28,161 nucleotides of DNA from Chara braunii (lineage: Eukaryota; Streptophyta; Charophyceae; Charales; Characeae), in the NCBI GenBank assembly GCA_003427395.1, contig BFEA01000482.1:782261-810421 (forward strand), written 5' to 3'. Made by a program: the position numbers and the translations under genes. Within the stretch, counting starts at the first letter, position 1. Each line of letters begins with the position of its first letter. The notes under the pieces are model-generated. The model did no database searches, was not told where the DNA came from, and worked only from the letters and a program-made list of their open reading frames with translations. This document shows, in pieces, positions 8,260-19,504 of the stretch.

Positions 8260-9917
8260 TTGTGTGAGGTGGATAACGTACCTCTATTTGGACAGTGCAC
8301 CTTGCCACTTTCTAGTGAAAGATTCAATGAGATCTTATGCATTCTATGGATGGAAAGCTCTCTCTCGCATGCGCAGCCACATTCACATATGACAGTTCCT
8401 TAGTGTATACTCACACCGGGATTTTACTCTGATGTATCTGTCCGTTGCGGTGTATCTTCCTATGTTCCTCTGGAAGATTCTTTCTCATGTTGCACATTGA
8501 CAGGCTGTTCAGATAATGGACTGTGGATGACAGCTAAAGCACAACGAGAGAGGGGGAGTTAAGGAGGAGATAGAGAGATAAAAGGGAGAGGTTGGGTAGA
8601 GTAGGGTCTTGCAGAGACATACTTGTTGACGTGAGCAGGAAAATAGGCTTGTTCTACACGTGCCTGGATGAGATTGTAGTCAAGTGCATGGCCATTCTTA
8701 GCTCGTGAAGTGTTTTGTCTGGTTAAATCCCGCTAAACGAATGAGATCTGAGTCTGCTAGCTAGCTATGCAGGGATCCTTCCTCGTGAACTACTTCTTAG
8801 AGGGACTGGTGGACAACTAACTAGTGAACGCACAACAAGGAATGGCAGATCTAGGGCTCTGTCTCAACTTTATTCAAGAGTAGTAGGAAGTTGGGCCACT
8901 ACATGTATTCCGGTTCAGGTTGGTTTGGCCTTTTTGTTGTGCATATTTAGCTGGGTTGTTTGCTGGGAAGGAATACTATGCATTCTGTTGTATATGCCGC
9001 TGTGCAGACTGTGGACTGTTGTATATGTTGGGGGCTTGCCACGTTTTCACTGTGTTTTTTTGTAGCTGCGCATGGCGTTGTATATAGTTGATTTTAAATT
9101 ACACTTTTTGCTGGGCATTTTGCCTCACTTCACTTGCAGGCTATCATGCTGTGCAGCATTGCGGTGTTTACTGAGAGCTCTCCGTTGTTGTACGGATACC
9201 ACTGCGGCTGTTGTATATTCGATGCGCCGCTATACTGTGTTTGCTATGCACACTGAGATCGCTGGGTTGCTGGGATTGTTGGACTGTGTCACAGTCAGGA
9301 GCCCTGACTACTGTTTCGTCCGGCTGTACTGTGCTTGGTTATGCATGGCACTGTACGTAGCCCTGCCCCTCGTTGTGCGCTGATACTTCTTATTACGGTA
9401 GTTGTGCTTTTTACTGAAACTGGTCCTAGGTGGAGCTTTGAGAGGGTGATTAGGCCTGCAAGAGGGATTATTGTTTCGACTTGAGAGACTATCAAGAGGC
9501 TGCAACTTGCTCGTTGGACGTGATTCGGCCGACTTCACTGCATTCTTTTTTGCCACCATTGCGGGGCCCTTAGGCGATTGAAGATTACAAGGCCATCTCA
9601 AGTGAGTTGAGTTGACCCTCTCTTGGATCTCGAGAGTCTAAGTCTAGTTTAAGGTTACGAGAGGAAGGCGGCAGCCGGGATTGCAACTCGTAGGACCGCA
9701 GCACAACCTTGTGGGAGGTCCACCCATCGATTACGGGAGCTCTGCCGAAGCCCAGGCGGGGTTCTGGAGGCAGGGAACACTCAGGTATACGGCTCGTCTT
9801 ACATGTGTGATCCTATCCCCTAAAGTTGTACTACCCATTATCTAAATGAAAGTATGATTGAAACAATTATTATCTTTGTTTGTTTGCGTTTCAAGCGGGA
9901 TTAGATTAACACAATTG
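8260..9917. other. No gene recognised
   Basis: T/G-rich, moderately AT-rich sequence. The 103-codon frame at 9072-9383 is cysteine- and leucine-rich with no motif and is probably chance. No terminal repeats, rRNA or tRNA homology is visible up to 9917. Confidence 0.5.
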
Positions 9918-10195
9918 CCTAAAGAGTAACGGAGGCGCGCAAAGGTAGGCTCAAGCTAGTGCTTTGCGCAACTGTAGAGCGTAATGGTCAAAGCCTGCCT
10001 GACTGTGAGACCTACAAGTTGAACAAAGACGAAAGTCGGCCATAGTGATCCGGGGGCCCCATGTGGAAGGGTTCTCACTCAACGGATCAAAGGTACATCG
10101 GGGATAACAGGCTGATGACTCCTAAGAGCTCATATCGACGGAGTCGTTTGGCACCTCATCATCTTGGGGTACTTACACAGTAATGTGTAGGCGCG
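9918..10195 (+). rRNA. Partial mitochondrial-type LSU rRNA, longer copy, chimeric tail
   Basis: From CCTAAAGAGTAACGGAGG (9918) the sequence follows LSU rRNA domain V. Landmarks are GCAAAGGTAGGCTCAAG, GCCTGCCTGACTGTGAG, GACGAAAGTCGGCCATAGTG, CTCAACGGATCAAAGG, GGGGATAACAGGCTGATG and TTTGGCACC (ends about 10157). Plant mitochondrial 26S rRNA is the closest match from memory. It then switches to the same non-rRNA tail as the copy at 2271-2402 (ATCATCTTGGGG, then TACACAGTAATGTGTA). It begins about 190 bases further 5' in the rRNA than that copy. It is not a functional rRNA gene: both ends are truncated. Confidence 0.88.
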
Positions 10196-10198
10196 AAT

Positions 10199-10229
10199 CT
10201 GGATATATGGAGGGAACTCCGCCAAGTAT
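10199..10229 (+). repeat. Tail repeat, copy A
   Basis: The 31 bases starting CTGGATATATGGAGGG match 13981-14011 at 29 of 31 positions. The match continues weakly upstream into the chimeric rRNA tail (TGTAGGCGCGAAT versus TGTGGGTGTGAAG). Confidence 0.8.
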
Positions 10230-10379
10230 CCGACCAAATGACAAATGTGCCGGTTCGGACAATCAGCAGGGAAGTCATGTGTTGATACATGCGTTGCGCC
10301 CCTCAATGACTACACGCCAGACATCCCTGCTTTTTGTATGTTGGGCTGCTTGCTTGACTTTCAGAGGTTGGGATGCTCC

Positions 10380-11790
10380 ATAAGTTGGACGGTCCAGTCG
10401 CATGTTTTCTTTGGGGTCTCTGAACAGAGTATGAGGCCTATAAGTTGGGTTTTCATAATCTTTGTTTCTTTTGTTGTTGAATAGAGTTGGGCACATTCTA
10501 AGTGCGTGTGTTCAATTCTATGTTTACTTCTGAGGGGGACACAGACATCGGCTAATCATACAATAAGTTGGTGTGACCAAGTCATGAGTCGCGAACATAA
10601 GTGAAACCAGAGTATACAATCTGATATAATTATATATTAAGTATATCATTGGCAGGCTCGACGCCATAAATTGGGAGATCTATCCATATAAGTCGGTACA
10701 GACAAAGCAGGAAAGGAAATAAGATTCAAAGTATAAAATTGAGGGGTAACTTTGGGCAGGCTGACTCATGCATAAGTTGGGCAGTTAGTTATATGCCCCT
10801 GATAATACAAGGGGCAGAGAGATAATATAAAACTTGACTATTTTTTTTTCTAAACATGAGCTAATGTTTGGATGGGGATCCTCATAAGTTGAGGTGACCT
10901 GACCACTCGTCTGAAGAAAAAAAAAAATTGTGATCTTACTTATTGAATGTAGTTGTGTTGCGGAGGCTAGGCGAATGCATAAGTTGCGGATTGTTCGGTC
11001 ACACGCACATGTTGCTTGTTTAGGCGGGGCTAGACTGCTCATAAGTTAAGTAGCTTAGTTATACGCTATATGTCGTTGTTTGGGCTAGCTAGCCATACCA
11101 TAAGTTGGTGTGTTCTAGTTATATGCCTCTCGTCGTTTGTTCAGGCAAAGGCTGGACCCCTCATAAGTTGATGTGACTCGATTAATTCTGTATGTCGAAT
11201 GTTTAGGTTGACTATCCTCACCATAGGTTGGTGCGGCCTGGTCATACGCCTTACGTCAGTTGTTTAGGCAAAGGTTAATCACACCATAAGTTGATGTGGT
11301 AAGTTTTATGCCTTATGCTTATTCGTTGAAAATCATTGTATTGCGAAAGTTGGGCGAACGCATAAGTTGCGGGTTGTTCAGTCTTTCGCTCATGTGGTTT
11401 TGTTTAGGAGGGGCTAGACTATTCATAAGTTGGGTAGACTGGTTCTACGCTATATGTCACTGTTTGGGCTGACTGGGCACATTATAAGTTGGTGTGTTCT
11501 AGTCATATGCCTTTTGTTGTTGTTCAGGCGAAGGCTGACCCCTCGTAAGTTGAAGAGGTTCAGTTTCTTCGTGTATGCCGAACGTTCAGGCTGACCAACC
11601 TCACCATAAGTTGGTACGGCCCGGTCATACGCTTTATGTCGATCGTCTAGGTAGAAACTGGTTACACCATATATTTGTATGACTTAGTTTTATGCCTTAC
11701 GTTTATTTGTGCTACCATACTAGGGCATCGTAAGTTGGCGTGGCCTAGTCATATAACCTGGCATGTTAGTCACATCCATAAGTTGGGTAG
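10380..11790 (+). repeat. ATAAGTTGG satellite, ~61-bp monomers
   Basis: The core ATAAGTTGG or a variant occurs near 10380, 10440, 10563, 10666, 10688, 10772, 10883, 10979, 11041, 11100, 11163, 11223, 11286, 11362, 11424, 11483, 11545, 11605, 11669, 11728 and 11776. The usual spacing is 59-63 bp. Each monomer typically continues with a G/T-rich part, then TAGTTATATGCC-like and TGTTTAGGC-like segments. Monomers are well diverged from each other. No ORF is present. It starts about 185 bp after the second LSU rRNA chimera. A centromeric or heterochromatic role is possible but unproven. Confidence 0.9.
10960..11725 (+). repeat. Two-copy higher-order repeat, ~383 bp, six monomers each
   Basis: Within the satellite, monomers six apart are much more alike than neighbours. 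GCATAAGTTGCGG occurs at about 10978 and 11361. TAGACTGCTCATAAGTT matches TAGACTATTCATAAGTT. CCATAAGTTGGTGTG matches TTATAAGTTGGTGTG. The six offsets are 383, 383, 383, 382, 382 and 383 bp. This shows amplification of a six-monomer block after the monomers had diverged. Confidence 0.9.
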
Positions 11791-11799
11791 GTTGATCCT

Positions 11800-12660
11800 A
11801 TGTCTTATGTAAGGAAGGCTAAAAGGGAGTAACGAGGGATTTTAACGAACTATGTAATCTGGAAAGGAACCTGAAGGTTGGTGAGAGGTGTTGTTGCGCT
11901 CGCATATGTATGTTCTTGAGGATTATCTCTGGTTAATTATTTTTGATAGCTTAGTTGCTTTAGATGCTCTCCGAGTGTTGGAGCTCTAGGTAGGTAAGAT
12001 GGATTATGAGAGGGAAGTTTGAGATATGATAGGATTGACCTTACTAAAAGTTAGGACTAGTGATAGCTCGCGATATCATCTTCAAAGGAGGATTGTGTAA
12101 ACTATCTCCAGTTCTAACTATCAAGTGAGTGTAAGAATTTAGTCCCAAGTATAGTTGTACTTTGTCTTTGCATATTTAGCTTTGTATAAATCTTGGCAGT
12201 CTCTTTTTCCTACAGAAAGCACTGTCAAAATTTTTACAAATCTGGAAAGAGTTAGTCATTTTTTGACACCTGAAAATTTTAAAAAGATACTTTTGGGGAG
12301 TTGGATTATTTTCTGTTAGTAGATTATTTTCTATTAGGATGAATTTGGCAATCCACCCTATCTAGAGGAGGTGCTGTCGAAATTTTCAGTAATTTTTTGA
12401 ACCTATTGGAAGAAGATGAGGGAGAAGTCAATAGAGGAGTTAGGCCTACGACATGGAGCATGTTTTCCTTAAACATAGTATTGGTCCGTTTTGACTTGGA
12501 ATGTGATGCAGGTCTACGAGTTCGATTGAAGACTTGATTCCCTCGGCCTGATCCTACGAAGAATCACTTTTCTGTTATCTCTCGATAACAGATTCGTTTC
12601 TGAATCTTTGATGTGATTGCAGGTATGTTATGTGAATTGGATTTCAAATTTGATTTTGTT
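11800..12660. other. No gene recognised
   Basis: AT-rich sequence without recognisable coding, RNA or repeat structure. It lies between the satellite and the (TA)n tract. Confidence 0.5.
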
Positions 12661-12664
12661 TATG

Positions 12665-12666
<2 letters not shown>

Positions 12667-12713
<47 letters not shown>
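12667..12713. repeat. (TA)23 microsatellite
   Basis: An uninterrupted TA tract within AT-rich DNA. The short frame across it (12613-12825) encodes YIYIYI and is an artefact. Confidence 0.97.
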
Positions 12714-12716
<3 letters not shown>

Positions 12717-12719
12717 TAA

Positions 12720-13940
12720 GGAAGCCACACTGGTTATGAGAGTGATCATCTCCTATCTCATAACTTTTATATCATATTTATTGTGTTCGCACGACGTATT
12801 GAGGCCCTGCATAGTGATTAAATAAGTTTTGCCTTGAGAGAAAAATAAGATATCATTTTTACCTTTTGCATTTTAGAATTAGTATGGTTAGACGCTGTAG
12901 TCCATGACAGCCGTCAAAGTCAAACCCCTTGATTCCCCTCCAGGCCTTGGATGATGAAACTTGTCCCTAAGGCCATGAGAGCTGACTGCCACCACAGGCT
13001 GGAACTTGTGTACCACCCACTTTCTCCAAGGTGTAGAAGAGGGTGTGGTGATCAACCGCCTTGGGGGTTGTCTAGCGTTGAGAGATTAACCCCTCAAGGC
13101 ACGTGTCAGGCGACACTTGAATGTCGAAATGTGACCTCCGACACTATCAAGGGTCACGTGATTATGGGTACTACATGGTACTCCATCGTTGTGACTGCGT
13201 GCGTATGCTTGCATTGTTAGTCGATATAAGAAAGGCTTTCGCCCACGTGATTTTATCTTAAGTCTCAGGCGCGACACCTAACTGATTTCCGCGCTGAAAG
13301 GTTATAGGTTGGATACTGAAGGGACTAGGCGAGTTTTGTTTTTGTGTGTATATTTTAATATTAGCGTGGTGTAACGCGTGGTGAGTGGAATGCGTCCTAG
13401 TCAATCGACGACGACTCGTGCTGGGGACCTCAGCCCCCCAATTCGTCGATTCACGTGCGGGTCCGATTCGGAGTGTTAACCGTGCGTACCCATCATGCTA
13501 CAGTGAACGAGAAACGCCTCGGTCGGGCCACCTCTTCAATTGCATACGAAAAGTCTTTGTATGTGGTCCGGTAGCTCGGCGGGGTTACGCCCACCCAAGG
13601 GATGGTGACAACTCCCGCAAGTGGAGGTAAGTTATGCCTCACGCGACCCTATCTTGTCGTAGGGACTCGCGAGAGGTAAGGTTGGCGCACTCGGTCGGAG
13701 CGGCAAAACGCTCTCCACGACAAGTCCTGCAAAATCCTGCATGACGCGGACGGGAGGGTCCCCCTGTGGGCCCGATGCGCTCGACAACGTTGAGCCTGGT
13801 TCTCAACACAAAAGATGCGTCAATGAGACGCTGGACCCGATTTCCGACAGGTGTCACTCCCCATCAATAGATGGAGCAGCCTGGCAGATAAGCCCTCAAT
13901 TCTGACGGTTCTCTTACCACCGCCGGGATAGAGGGCATAC
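12720..13940. other. No gene recognised
   Basis: Mixed-composition sequence, GC-richer after 13380. Frames of up to about 90 codons exist on both strands without motifs. I see no rRNA, tRNA or terminal-repeat signature. Confidence 0.45.
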
Positions 13941-13980
13941 ACAGGGCTTAAAAAAAAAAAAAAAAAGTGTGGGTGTGAAG

Positions 13981-14011
13981 CTGGATATATGCAGGGAACT
14001 CCGCCGAGTAT
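13981..14011 (+). repeat. Tail repeat, copy B
   Basis: CTGGATATATGCAGGG and the following bases match 10199-10229 at 29 of 31 positions. Upstream, GTGTGGGTGTGAAG resembles the chimeric rRNA tail, but no rRNA precedes it. A 17-base A run stands there instead (13950-13966). Confidence 0.8.
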
Positions 14012-14089
14012 GGCTGCCTTGATGAAGAACTTGAAAAAAAAAAAATGCGCCTCAGCAGGCCTACGGGGGAGATGGGGGGAGAAGGTAGC

Positions 14090-14510
14090 GGAGGACGAGA
14101 AGAAGAAGAAAAATATCAGGGTCGTGGCTATGGGAAGCGCTCGTGGAGAAGAAGAGGAAGAAGAAGAAGAAAAATGGAGGGAGGAGAAGAATTTTGACGA
14201 GGAGGACGGCGAAAGGAACAAGAGGAGGAAGAAGAAGCAGGTGGCGAGAGGGGGGAGGGGGAAGAAGAATCTGAACTTTTGTGAGGAAGGTAAAAAGAAA
14301 AGAAAAAAAAAATCGCCGCTTGGCTGCCTATCGGAGAAGGGGCAGTGGCGGGCCAAGAAGGTGAAGGCAGAGTAGGTGGAGAAGGAGGGGGGAAGAAGAA
14401 TTTGAAGAAGGGGTAGTGGCAGGGTGGGTAGAGAAGGAGGGGGGAAGAAAATCTGAAGAAGAGAGGAAGAAGAAGAAGAAAAAGAAGAAGAAGAAGAAGA
14501 AAGATTGATG
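14090..14510. repeat. Purine-rich low-complexity tract
   Basis: GAA/GGA-rich DNA with diverged units resembling the array at 995-2230 (GTGGCTATGGGAAGCG, GGAGAAGGAGGGGGGAAG). The minus-strand frame 14674-13820 is Ser/Pro/Phe-rich low-complexity translation of this tract and of the adjacent minisatellite, so it is not called. Confidence 0.75.
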
Positions 14511-14564
14511 GGCGAATAACAATGGTGTATGGGGCTATGGGCAAGAAGGGAGAAAGGGGACCCC

Positions 14565-14766
14565 AAGCACCGACGCACCGACCCACCCCAAGCACCCACC
14601 TCCCAACCCACCCCAAGCACCCACCTCCCGACCCACCCCAAGCACCCACCTCCCGACCCACCCCAAGCACCCACCTACCTACCAACCCACCCGAAGCACC
14701 CACCTCCCTCCCGACCCACCCCAAGCACCCACCTCCCTCCCGACCCACCCCAAGCACCCACCTCCG
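14565..14766. repeat. CCCACC minisatellite, 25-29 bp units
   Basis: About seven to eight tandem units of the form GACCCACCCCAAGCACCCAC plus a short CTCC-type spacer. Length variants add a CTAC or CTCC block. The G-rich complement has regular GGGTGG/GGGTGGG runs that could form G-quadruplexes. Confidence 0.93.
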
Positions 14767-15144
14767 GGCGGGAGGAGGGCGGAATGCCTTGGTGGATGGG
14801 GGGGGGGGGGAGAAAGGAACGGGAAAACTGAAAGGAAAAAGAAGAAGAAGAAGAAGAAGGTGGAGGGTGGCCATGACTTTCTCCAGCTGGTGGTCAAAAG
14901 GAGGAGGAGGAAGTAGAGAAAGACAACATAATTGAAGGAGATGATGACATGAGCATTAATGTTATGGCGCTATCAACATCTTCACTCAGACAAAAAATAG
15001 TTTATCAGGTCGCCGTTAGCTACACCATGAGGCGAAGGGCCATTCCGCAACACCAGTTCCTTGGCCCACAGTGACGGTGAGCGCGACGATGGGGGGCGCC
15101 TCGTCAGCCACGACAGGCTCGTGGGAACGTGGAGGTCAGTTTCG

Positions 15145-15206
15145 CGCCATCGCCAAGACTGTCGCCCTAGCTTCACGCCATTGCTAAGGCTGTCGCCCTG
15201 CCATCA
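15145..15206. repeat. 31-bp tandem duplication
   Basis: CGCCATCGCCAAGACTGTCG then CCCTAGCTT is followed by CGCCATTGCTAAGGCTGTCG then CCCTGCCAT. The two units are clearly homologous. Confidence 0.75.
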
Positions 15207-15261
15207 CCGGAGCTCGCTTCAGGGGTGTAGTTGCACGGGCACGACGACTCCAGCCTCGCGG

Positions 15262-15470
15262 CTGGTTCGAGCAAGAGACCAACCAGCATCGACAGCGCAT
15301 CATCGGCTCAAATCTGTGGACGGCTGAGCGACGTCGACTAAGCATTTTTCGCAGGTCACAGGGGAACTGGTTCGAGCAACAAACCGACCGGCACTGACCG
15401 CACATCATCTTTGCAACTCCGCGGACGACTGAACGACATCAACTAATGCTTCATCCGCGGGGGAAGATAC
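15262..15470. repeat. Diverged ~105-bp tandem duplication
   Basis: CTGGTTCGAGCAAGAGACCA at 15262 and CTGGTTCGAGCAACAAACCG at 15367 begin two units that align to about 15470. Shared marks include GCATCATC/ACATCATC, GGACGGCTGAGCGACGTC/GGACGACTGAACGACATC, and CGACTAAGCATTTTTCGC/CAACTAATGCTTCATCCGC. I estimate about three-quarters identity by eye. Confidence 0.8.
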
Positions 15471-15726
15471 GGAATGCAGACGAGAGAGAGAGAGAGAACA
15501 ACAAACAAGAGCAAGTCATGCGCAGATGAGGACATGGACGGTACAAAGGGACGTGGGAGGAAGCAGAACAGAGGATCGTGTCAGACGTGAGTGTAGCGGC
15601 AACAAAGTGGAGAAAGTCGGTGAGAATTTTTGAGCATCTACGGAACGGTGCGATACTCCTCCATATACATCAGTACACACACTCTTCACACAGGACCCCT
15701 CCCCGTTCCCTCCCCTACCCTCACTT

Positions 15727-16459
15727 TGATTGATTGATTAATTGATTGATTGGTTGATTGATCGATTCAATGGTAGATTGATTGACTATTTGATTGACGT
15801 TTTGATCGATTGACCAATGGATTGACTGATCGCTCAACTGTCTGTCTGTTGGACTGATTGATTGATTGATTGGTTGGTGGACGAACATATCGGTAGATTG
15901 AAAGTCCCCCCTGTATCAGGCGTCAGCCGACGTCCCTATGTTTTAATTGATTGATTGATTGATTGATTGATGGATGGATTGATTAATTCATCGTTCGATT
16001 TATTAATTGTTTGAGTGACCGGGCCCGTTTACGTCGTGCAGGAGTCGGTGCACTTCATAATATTGTCGATAGTATCCCGTTGTCTACCTCCTTCCCGACT
16101 ACACCTCGCTCTTCCCCCACCACCCCTGGCTTCCGCCTATCCCTCAGTATCTCCCCCCCTCCCTCTTTCCTTCCCACCCCCACTCACCCCCCTGTTACTC
16201 CGCCGCCAGCGTCCCGGCTACTACCGCATCCCACCCTATCACCGGCAAGACCGCAGTCACCCCATAGCTTGACGTTCTCCCCTCCTGTCCCGTGAGACGT
16301 CGGCGACCTCCCCCTATTACCGCCGGTGGGATAGGCCCAGATATGGAAGGAAGATCGAGTGCAAGCTGGCCCACGCAGGGGAATTGCTGATTTTACCCCC
16401 CACTCATTGGCTGATTGATTGATTGATCATGATTAACATGTTGAGAGATTGGTCGATCA

Positions 16460-16493
<34 letters not shown>

Positions 16494-16556
16494 CGATTGA
16501 GTGTTTTAACTGTTTCGATCGATCAATTGATTGTTGGATTGATTGATTGATCGAAG
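15727..16556. repeat. TGAT-rich interrupted tetranucleotide blocks
   Basis: Imperfect (TTGA)n/(TGAT)n runs occupy about 15727-15800, 15855-15885, 15946-15995 and 16408-16556. Unrelated C-rich sequence lies between them (16085-16400). The interspersed ATCGATC variants give palindromic stretches. Confidence 0.9.
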
Positions 16557-16559
16557 AGT

Positions 16560-17536
16560 CCCTCTACTCCAACCCCCTACCCTTGCCGCACTCACTTCTC
16601 GTCGCCACCCCCTTCATCATCGTCACCTGCCTTATCCACCTTCACCGTGACCTGTCCTACCAACGGCAAGCTCCCTGCTCACAGATCTCCCCTCGCGGGT
16701 TGGAAGACACCATCGACCTTCTCCTAGCAAGCGGCAGAAGGGTTCAGCTAACGCGAAGAAGATAAAGGAACAACACCAAGGGGGAAGAACGGCGAGGGAG
16801 GACAGGGCCTCATAGGGAACAACAAGAAAGGTGCCTAAGACAGGAATATTGGAAGTGTTGGTCGTTCTGCCTACAGTACAAATTAACAAAAAGACAGTAA
16901 GAGGTTTGTAGACGGTATATGTAGAAAAAGTGCGGGGAAGCAAGGAAGGGGAGAAGAGAGGGAGGAACTACGAGCCAAGGGGAGGACAAGAGCAGGGGGA
17001 GTGCGAGAGGGGGGTATACTCAGCCGAAGATCGTGGAACCAGGTGAAAGGAGGAAGGGAGAAGCGAATCGGTGGTAAACGAGGATCGGGGAGTGAGGACA
17101 ACAACCACAGGCGAAGGAGAAGGAGTTGAATACACAGCACGAATGACCGAGCATACAAGGATTGGTAAACAACGTATCAGTCACCTCCTTGCCCACCCTC
17201 GAGAACCCCGCCCTGCCCCCTAACCCGTTGTCCCCCCCAACGGCCATCTGCGCAAAAAATGGAAATCACATGACCACCCATATCAAAAAAGAAAAAGTCA
17301 TTTCAAAAAAGAAACCAGTTGAAAAAAAATAATAATAATAACAGTTCACAGTTCCGAGTTCACAGTTCACAAAAAACAGGGAGAAGGATAAAGGGCAATA
17401 GCACAAGGGAAAATGATCATGGCCAAAATCCAGAAGAGCCAGAAAAAGAGCGGAGTCAATGGTCCTCTTTAGAGGAGCCATGAGATAGGCAGCCCTGAAA
17501 CTGCTGGTCACTCCCCCCGTAAGACATCACCCAATC
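16560..17536. other. No gene recognised; possible LINE 5' leader
   Basis: Pyrimidine-rich on the left, purine-rich (GGAAGG, AGGGGAG) from about 16740 on. It lies immediately 5' of the LINE ORF1 relic and may include its 5' untranslated region. No boundary could be identified. Confidence 0.4.
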
Positions 17537-19504
17537 ATGGAACCTTGTCAGGAAAAGCCAAGCACGAGTGGGGAGAGTAACACACATCCCATGGTTGAGA
17601 AGGAGGACTTTCCTCCACAGCAGCCCGCAAAGGCAAAGGGGACCATGAGAGAAGTACGGGAGGGTCTCTCTACAGAGAACACGAGACAGGAAAGCAGCAT
17701 TGTAAAGGAAAGTCGTATGGTAAAGGAAAGCAGCCAAGAGGAACACACACAGGGACCCTTAACTTCAAAGGAAGCAGGAAGGCAGCCCTAATGGGCAGAA
17801 AAGTTGAAAGGGCCTTATCAAGGCAGATCCCTGCAAGTGCAAAGAAAAGACCCTCAGGCCGACACCCTCCACCTCCCGCTTTCCAATATCTCTACGGCAC
17901 GAGCGCTTTTTCTCTCTCAATTTTTGCCACCTTCAAAATAGAGAGTAGTGGAAAGTGGGGGGGAAAAGTTGCAGATAAAATCCTATCCAGCGCAAAAACT
18001 GGCAGAAAGAGATGCAATCTATCGGAAACACGCGAACAATTGGGTATTCCATGATGATGCAGCCTATAAATCCACCAACGACAAAATCAAGTGGATAGGC
18101 ACACGACTGGCATCAATGAAGGGCTGCCCAGAGACAACACAAAAAGACTTCCTAATCCAGCCGGTTTCGGCCACCATCTTCGCAATCTTGTGCCTCCATG
18201 AATCAGACAAACGGGTCATTGACAGCTGGAGGAAACTCAGATGTGATAGATCGGAGGTGCGAATCTACCCATGGACACCCAAGAAACAAGGGTCGGAAGA
18301 AAGATGGGCGCACATGATGGAAGCGCACTACTGGGTCGAATTCAGACACATCCCTATAGAGATCCAGGCATCATCATTTATCCAGGATCTCGGGGAACAA
18401 TTCGACATTGTGGACTTTATCGACCCCCTCCCATCCTATGTAGCCAGAAGGGACGATTACTTGATGTTGGCCCTTCACCTCCAACCATCCAAACCGTTCA
18501 CCATAGATGACATAATCCCTTCCAGGGTGGGGGGCAAGGAGTACAAAATACACACCGCCCCCAAACACAGACCTTGGTGTTTTCGATGCAAGGCGTACGA
18601 CCACCTGTGTACGGATTCAGATTGTCCCAACAACCCGGGCAAATAAAACAGAGTCACAGGCCGACTCCTACGCGACCCGTTTCAGAGACATCTGTGGAGG
18701 ATGGTGGACCCAAGGCACGAAGGGTGGGTTTACGAAGAAAGCAAAGGAAGGGAAGGTAAACCAAAGGAATGAAAGTGGGAAAAGTCGGGGGCACTGAACT
18801 GGGGAACCAAGCCCCCGGACACATGGACACCACCCGAAGTGGACGGCCCCAAAACCAACCAACAGATGGTCGTTCGACAACACCAACAACCCCAACACAG
18901 ACGAGGCGAGGGGGAATAAGCAGGAACAACCAAACAGGGGCAGCAACTGCAGCAGCGGCAGCACCAACAGCATCAGCACAGTCTGGAGGAGGGAGAACAA
19001 GCAGGTGCAGCACAATCGCAGCAGCTGCAGATCCGACAAAAAGAACCACACCACCACAATTCGGGTATGGGGGAACAGGTAGGCTCATCCCATCAGGATA
19101 CCTCCAAGAAAGCAAAAAAAATAGTGTACGAAAAAGGACAAACTCACCTGGAATGGAGAGCCAAAACAGCCCAGGAGCTGCAGGATCGTACGGGACCCCA
19201 TCCCCTACCTGGCCCATCACCACACATTTACTTGCAGGAGGGAGGAGCCCAGGAGCTGCAGGATCGTACGGGGCCCCATCCCCTACCTGGCCCGACACCG
19301 CACATTTTTTCGCAGGTTGGAGGAGGAAGGCAAATAGCCAAAGAGGCGGCAGGAGGGAGCAACAGGAAAGTTGAGGGGTTACAACTAGCAGAGGGACTGA
19401 GGGTGGAGGGGAGCTCACAAGTGGAAGACAGAGAGAAGGGAGACAAGGAAAAAAGTCCCCCGACTTCCGTCTCTGATAAAGGGAAACAACAACAGTCCAG
19501 ATAG
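17537..19504 (+). pseudogene. LINE ORF1 (RNA-binding-type protein with zinc knuckle)
   Basis: One frame is protein-like for 656 codons, interrupted by TAA 17789, TAG 17939, TAA 18644, TGA about 18769 and TAA about 18919. The N-terminal part is charged and low in structure. The middle (17960-18560) holds a conserved-looking globular region (IGTRLASMKGCPET, HYWVEFRHIPIEIQASSF, DDYLMLALHLQPSKPF), similar in layout to the DUF4283-type ORF1 of plant L1 elements. A cysteine cluster CFRCKAYDHLCTDSDCP (about 18577-18630) follows, consistent with a CCHC zinc knuckle. The rest is Gln/His-rich. A 26-residue unit is duplicated at 19169-19324. Such ORF1 proteins bind element RNA in the ribonucleoprotein. 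This copy is dead. Confidence 0.65.
19169..19324. repeat. 78-bp in-frame tandem duplication inside ORF1
   Basis: Units 19169-19246 and 19247-19324 both start GCCCAGGAGCTGCAGGATCG and encode AQELQDRTGPHPLPGP-type peptides in the ORF1 frame. They differ at about a dozen bases, mostly in the last third. The length is a multiple of three, so the frame is kept. Confidence 0.93.

Noticed and set aside
8014-8403. 129-codon plus-strand frame
   Set aside because: It runs through the (GA)n microsatellite (RERERER), and its flanks have no motif.
9072-9383. 103-codon Cys/Leu-rich frame as a membrane protein gene
   Set aside because: No signal peptide pattern, family motif or codon bias. T/G-rich composition explains the Leu/Cys/Val content.
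10380-11790. CRISPR-like regular repeat
   Set aside because: The conserved core is only about 9 bases, the intervals are themselves homologous rather than unique, and a 383-bp higher-order period is present. It is a eukaryotic-type satellite.
13820-14874. Minus-strand frames of 284 and 248 codons
   Set aside because: They translate the purine tract and the CCCACC minisatellite into Phe/Ser/Pro and Gly/Trp repeats. There is no independent coding signal.
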